58,212 bases of DNA from Planctomycetaceae bacterium (GTDB lineage: Bacteria > Planctomycetota > Planctomycetia > Pirellulales > Pirellulaceae): assembly GCA_005798335.1 (NCBI GenBank), contig SYJV01000435.1, forward strand, positions 1 to 58,212. The letters are read 5' to 3'. Made by a program: the position numbers and the translations under genes. Positions within the stretch are counted from its first letter, which is position 1. Each line of letters begins with the position of its first letter. Below the pieces are notes generated by a model. That model worked only from the letters and a program-made list of their open reading frames with translations. It searched no databases and had not been told where the DNA came from. Positions 54,469 to 58,212 of the stretch are shown here, piece after piece.

Positions 54469-55701
54469 TTACGCCCAGCAGCCGCGAGTATCAATCACAA
54501 CTCGCTGCTCAAGCAATCGCTTAGAAATCGATTTGAATGGTTTATGATCGACCAATAACAATACGATATCGGCCGCTCGTACCGCTTCTTCGGCCACCAG
54601 CAATGTCGCAGTTGCACTGAGCGAGGACGGCAGTTGCCGTGTATGCGGTTCCGCCACGAGCACTTTGCCAAGTTTCTGATCAACGATCGATTCTACGATG
54701 TGCAATGCAGGGCTCTCGCGCATATCGTCGACGTCCGCTTTGAACGTCAACCCCAGGCAAGCGATGACGGGATCTCGAAATCTGGCCGCCTTTTGCCTGA
54801 CCATTTCCAAAATGTAGTTGGGTTTGGAATCGTTCACTTCGCGTGCCGTGCGAATTAGTCGAGCCTTGTTCGGTGCAGCAGACACGATGAACCATGGATC
54901 TACCGCGATGCAGTGCCCACCGACACCTGGACCTGGCCGCAGAATGTTGACGCGGGGATGGCGGTTAGCGAGTTGTATCAGTTCCCAGACGTCGATCCCC
55001 AGTTCATCGCAGATAATTGACAGCTCATTGGCGAATGCTATGTTCACGTCGCGAAATGAATTCTCGGTTAGTTTCGCAAGTTCGGCAGTGCGCGCGTCGG
55101 TTACATAGATTTCCGCTGAGCAAAATACCTCGTACAGTCGTTTGGCACGGGCACTCGCTTCTGATGTTAGCCCACCAGAAATTCGATCGTTCGATACCAG
55201 TTCCTTCAGCATCTGGCCCGGTAAAATCCTCTCCGGGCAATGCGCGAAGTGAAAATCTGCCGACGAGTACTTGCCTGCCAATTCGTCGATCAACCAATCG
55301 CGAACTTTCTCGGTGGTTCCCACGGGGCTAGTCGACTCGAGGATGACCAGCGCGCCTGGCTCAATCACTTCCGCAATCGATCGGGCGGCCGACTCCACAT
55401 AACGCAAATCGGGCTCGCGTCCGTTTTCAGTTTCGTGAAATGGAGTTGGAACGGCTATGATAAATGTCTCTGCGCTAGACGGCTTTGCCGCAGCCTTTAG
55501 GTTGCCACTTTGCACGGCAGCTCGAACGAGTACATCCAGGTCCGGCTCCTGTATATGAATGCGTCCCTGTTTAATGGTCTCGACCACATGCGGCTGGACA
55601 TCGACTCCCAAAACACTCTTGCCCTTGGTGGCAAATATCGACGCCGTGGGCAGGCCGATGTACCCCAAACCAAGCACGCAAATATCGAACTTGTCAGTCA
55701 C
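54469..55701 (-). CDS. wecC: UDP-N-acetyl-D-mannosamine dehydrogenase
   Basis: A 410-residue nucleotide-sugar 6-dehydrogenase. The NAD motif CVLGLGYIGLPTASIFATKG opens the protein; HCPERILPGQ and ELAKLTENSFRDVNIAFANE carry the catalytic lysine and asparagine; RPGPGVGGHCIAVDPWF contains the catalytic cysteine (Cys264). DDMRESPALHI is near the C-terminal UDP-binding domain. It oxidises UDP-ManNAc to UDP-ManNAcA with two NAD+. GTG start at 55701 overlaps the end of wecB by 8 bases. Related dehydrogenases use UDP-GlcNAc or UDP-Glc, but pairing with wecB favours UDP-ManNAc. Confidence 0.93.
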   Translation of the reverse strand: MTDKFDICVLGLGYIGLPTASIFATKGKSVLGVDVQPHVVETIKQGRIHIQEPDLDVLVRAAVQSGNLKAAAKPSSAETFIIAVPTPFHETENGREPDLRYVESAARSIAEVIEPGALVILESTSPVGTTEKVRDWLIDELAGKYSSADFHFAHCPERILPGQMLKELVSNDRISGGLTSEASARAKRLYEVFCSAEIYVTDARTAELAKLTENSFRDVNIAFANELSIICDELGIDVWELIQLANRHPRVNILRPGPGVGGHCIAVDPWFIVSAAPNKARLIRTAREVNDSKPNYILEMVRQKAARFRDPVIACLGLTFKADVDDMRESPALHIVESIVDQKLGKVLVAEPHTRQLPSSLSATATLLVAEEAVRAADIVLLLVDHKPFKSISKRLLEQRVVIDTRGCWA

Positions 55702-56854
55702 GAATCATCTCGCGTTCAAGAATCTCTCGAATCCGGGTTGCCGCACGGCCGTCGCCATACGGATTGGCAAGTGCCGACCGACGCTCATATTCGCTCGGAT
55801 TCTCCAGCAATACGCGAGCTTCAACACTAATTCGCTGTGGATCGGTTCCTACCAAGCGACACGTTCCGGCGCCGACGCCTTCGGGTCTTTCCGTTGTTTC
55901 TCGCATTACCAGAACCGGTTTGCCGAGACTGGGAGCTTCCTCTTGGACACCGCCCGAATCGCTAATAATAAACTTGCACCGATCCATCAGCCAAATAAAA
56001 TCCTCATAGCCCGTCGGCTCAATCAACGCAATCCGATTGTGCTTGCTCAGCAAGCGATCTACGGGCTCACGGACGTTTGGATTTAGATGAACCGGATACA
56101 AAATTCCCAGGTCAGGATGTTCACCGGCAAGTCGCAATAAAGACTGACAAATTGAATCGAAGCCTTGACCAAACGACTCGCGCCGATGACCAGTGACCAA
56201 TACCCATGGCTTGCGACTGCCGGTTAAGTATGCTCCCGTAAAACTGTCGGGAATCCCCAATCGTTGAGCGAGTTGGACAGAATCTACGCGAAGCGATTCG
56301 AGGCGAGTTCTCATCCATAGCAGCGCATCGATCACGGTATTGCCGGTCACAAAGCACCGCTCAGACGGAATATGTTCCTGTAGCAAATTCGCTTTGCTCT
56401 GCTCCGTCGGCACAAATGCCCACCGGCACAAAGGAGATGTCAGCCGTCGATTCATTTCCTCGGGCCAAGGCGCGTCAAAGTTATAGGTCCGCAGTCCAGC
56501 CTCAACGTGTCCCAATGGCACGCGCGCATACGCGGCAGCCAGCGCAGAAGCTAGCACCGTTGTCGTATCGCCTTGCACCAAGATTGCATCTGGTTTGCGT
56601 TCAACCAGAAAGCTGCCAACCGATGTTAGTACACGCGCGGTCAACTCGGTCAGCGTTTGACCTGGCTGCATGAGAGCCAAATCAAAGTCGGGTTGTAAAT
56701 CGAACGACTTGAGGGCTTGATCGAGCATTTGCCGATGTTGGCCAGTTGACAATAGAATTGGCTTGAGCGTAGACGACTTTCTCAACTCCATCACCACCGG
56801 AGCCATCTTGATCACTTCGGGCCGTGTACCGACGACGATTACGATGTTCTTCAT
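55694..56854 (-). CDS. wecB: UDP-N-acetylglucosamine 2-epimerase (non-hydrolysing)
   Basis: A 386-residue GT-B-fold epimerase. Motifs: VVGTRPEVIKMAPVV, LLSTGQHRQMLDQ, VQGDTTTVLASALAA, GHVEAGLRTYN, PEEMNRRLTS, GNTVIDALLW, TGHRRESFGQGF, ISDSGGVQEEAPSLGKPVLV and RETTERPEGV. It converts UDP-GlcNAc to UDP-ManNAc. The start is ATG at 56854; the TTG one codon earlier is in frame. It follows the two-domain oxidoreductase by only 6 bases and overlaps wecC. Together wecB and wecC make UDP-ManNAcA for an acidic surface polysaccharide. Confidence 0.95.
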   Translation of the reverse strand: MKNIVIVVGTRPEVIKMAPVVMELRKSSTLKPILLSTGQHRQMLDQALKSFDLQPDFDLALMQPGQTLTELTARVLTSVGSFLVERKPDAILVQGDTTTVLASALAAAYARVPLGHVEAGLRTYNFDAPWPEEMNRRLTSPLCRWAFVPTEQSKANLLQEHIPSERCFVTGNTVIDALLWMRTRLESLRVDSVQLAQRLGIPDSFTGAYLTGSRKPWVLVTGHRRESFGQGFDSICQSLLRLAGEHPDLGILYPVHLNPNVREPVDRLLSKHNRIALIEPTGYEDFIWLMDRCKFIISDSGGVQEEAPSLGKPVLVMRETTERPEGVGAGTCRLVGTDPQRISVEARVLLENPSEYERRSALANPYGDGRAATRIREILEREMIRD

Positions 56855-56860
56855 CAAAGT

Positions 56861-58212
56861 CTAAACTTGTTGAGCCAATTGAATGGCAACTCGAGACACT
56901 TCCAACTGTTCGTCCAGCGATATCGGCCAGTCTCCACCATGCTTGACGCAATTCAGGAAAGCCAGTATTTCTTCCGAGTGTCCTTTGTCTTGATAACGTG
57001 TTTTAAATGATTTGCCGGTTGCAAGATTCTTGCTGACGCGGAAGTTATCGCATTGTATAACATTGCCACCGGCGAAGATCTCCACTCGCTCCTTGGGAAA
57101 TGCCTTGTGCCCGTTTGCTAGGTAGTGAATCGTCGCAATCGATCCATCTGTGAATTTCAGGTTCATGCTCGCACAGTCACATGCATGTCCGGTGATCCCT
57201 CCCAGGCAAATGATCGATGACTCGGCTATGGGGGCTCCAACCAAGTACCTCGCCAAATCAATAAAGTGACATCCCTCGCCCACGATTCTGCCGCCTCCAA
57301 CACGACTGTCATGGACCCAATGCTCATTCGACACATGGCCAGCATTTACCGTGATCACCATCGCTCTGCTACCTGTGACCGACTGTAACCATTTGGCCAT
57401 TTGACGCGAATGAGGAGAGAATCGGCGGTTGAATCCTGTCAGTAAACAACAATTTCGATGCGAGCAGCAAACTTGCTCGACGTTAGTCAACTCTTCTAAA
57501 GTCAGTGTTAGCGGCTTTTCTACAAATACGTGCTTGCCAGCTTCAAGCGATTGACACACAAGCCTAGCGTGACTGTTATGTGGAGTTGCAATAAAAACTG
57601 CATCGACGTTGGGGTCACCCAACACCGACGACACATCGCTTGCCGCTTGTTCAAAACGGAACTTGCGAGCCGCGTGCGTTGCCGACACTCCGGAATTTGA
57701 GACCACCGTGTGTCGACGAATCGATTGCTTGGCGAGAATCGGCATCAGCATTCGCGTTGCAAATCCACCCGCACCTATAAATGCCACCGATGGCAGATCT
57801 TTCCAAGTCGAAGACGGCAGCGTTGAAACAACGCGACTCTGCTTCGCGGCCGAACAGGTTTTCCCTGCCGTGTAATTCAGCACTACTCCCAGCGCGCCGC
57901 CTTGCCCAACTACGTCGTACGCTTTCAGCGCCTCGTCGAAATCGAATCGATGGCTGACCAGCGGTAAGACATCAAGTTTTCCAGTTGCCATCAGGCCAAG
58001 TACCGCTTCAAAATTCCGCTGCTCCGTCCAGCGCACAAATCCGATCGGGTAGTCCAGCCCTCGTTTTTCGTATTCGGGATCGTATCGTCCAGGACCATAG
58101 GAACAGGACACTTGGAAAGTTAGTTCTTTTTCGTAAAAATCTGCCCGTCTCAGATTCAAGCCCACTACGCCGACCAATACGATTCGTCCGCGCTTGCGGC
58201 ACATTTTGGCAG
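56861..58212 (-). CDS. Two-domain oxidoreductase: zinc-type dehydrogenase end plus Gfo/Idh/MocA domain (5' end outside window)
   Basis: The frame is open to the window edge (58212) and lacks the beginning of the protein; at least 449 residues are visible. The first about 110 residues match the C-terminal part of zinc-binding, alcohol-dehydrogenase-type enzymes (RKRGRIVLVGVVGLNLRRAD, FYEKELTFQVSCSYGPGRYD, FDFDEALKAYDVV). A second Rossmann domain follows: VAFIGAGGFATRMLMPILAK, AVFIATPHNSHARLVCQSLE, AGKHVFVEKPLTLTLEEL (EKP lysine motif of Gfo/Idh/MocA) and GGRIVGEGCHFIDLARYLVG. Such two-domain proteins occur in polysaccharide clusters upstream of heparinase-like genes, as here. The substrate is probably a nucleotide sugar or sugar derivative; this is inference. 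Confidence 0.9.
   Translation of the reverse strand, partial: AKMCRKRGRIVLVGVVGLNLRRADFYEKELTFQVSCSYGPGRYDPEYEKRGLDYPIGFVRWTEQRNFEAVLGLMATGKLDVLPLVSHRFDFDEALKAYDVVGQGGALGVVLNYTAGKTCSAAKQSRVVSTLPSSTWKDLPSVAFIGAGGFATRMLMPILAKQSIRRHTVVSNSGVSATHAARKFRFEQAASDVSSVLGDPNVDAVFIATPHNSHARLVCQSLEAGKHVFVEKPLTLTLEELTNVEQVCCSHRNCCLLTGFNRRFSPHSRQMAKWLQSVTGSRAMVITVNAGHVSNEHWVHDSRVGGGRIVGEGCHFIDLARYLVGAPIAESSIICLGGITGHACDCASMNLKFTDGSIATIHYLANGHKAFPKERVEIFAGGNVIQCDNFRVSKNLATGKSFKTRYQDKGHSEEILAFLNCVKHGGDWPISLDEQLEVSRVAIQLAQQV

Overview
The window looks like chromosomal DNA from a planctomycete, probably of the Pirellulales (Rhodopirellula-like) type. The evidence is a cytochrome-type DUF1549/DUF1553 protein followed by a Tat-exported DUF1501 protein, a formylglycine sulfatase, an ECF sigma factor translationally coupled to a Ser/Thr kinase with a zinc anti-sigma motif, many secreted proteins of unknown function, and Kdo genes that imply an outer membrane with LPS. 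This is inference from gene content; no 16S rRNA gene is present.

Layout. 1-2950: accessory strip with the start of a REP-associated transposase, a secreted unknown, an ISKra4-type transposase remnant, an ECF sigma gene that loses its normal 3' end, and tRNA-Arg(UCU). 3.2-9.6 kb: sulfatase, AIM24 protein, a sugar-binding lipoprotein with its permease but no ATPase, and a malonyl-CoA-synthetase-like ligase. 9.6-14.8 kb: kdsD-kdsC followed by a 1129-residue membrane-anchored protein in the place where proteobacteria keep lptC-lptA. 15.2-22.5 kb: DUF2062 protein, a palindrome-rich intergenic region, a half-size UvrC-like nuclease, a squalene-cyclase-fold protein, an operon of GlcE-like oxidase, aldo/keto reductase, small unknown and adenine methylase, and a small membrane protein. 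22.6-25.8 kb: glnB and glnD (nitrogen signalling). 26-32 kb: secreted Pro/Gln-rich protein with a strong terminator, GAPDH, sigma factor plus kinase, and a secreted Met/Gly-rich protein whose gene has a telomere-like (GGGNNN)n tract.

32.4-40.9 kb holds the most unusual part: three consecutive large genes (about 511, 1231 and 1047 residues) for cytosolic, highly charged, mostly helical proteins with recurring helical-hairpin repeats and no recognisable enzyme domain. A REP-like double palindrome follows. 41-44.3 kb: unknown protein, bioF, HEAT-repeat secreted protein. 44.3-47.1 kb: an AT-richer stretch with a glycosyltransferase and a methyltransferase. 47.2-52.5 kb: Fe-type binding lipoprotein, DUF1501 and DUF1549/1553 proteins. 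52.8-58.2 kb: a polysaccharide operon (two-domain oxidoreductase, wecB, wecC, heparinase II/III-like protein) that would supply UDP-ManNAcA and process an acidic polymer; it runs off the right edge.

Several genes start with GTG or TTG, and I chose starts from visible Shine-Dalgarno sequences and signal peptides. All functions are read from motifs; no database search was possible.
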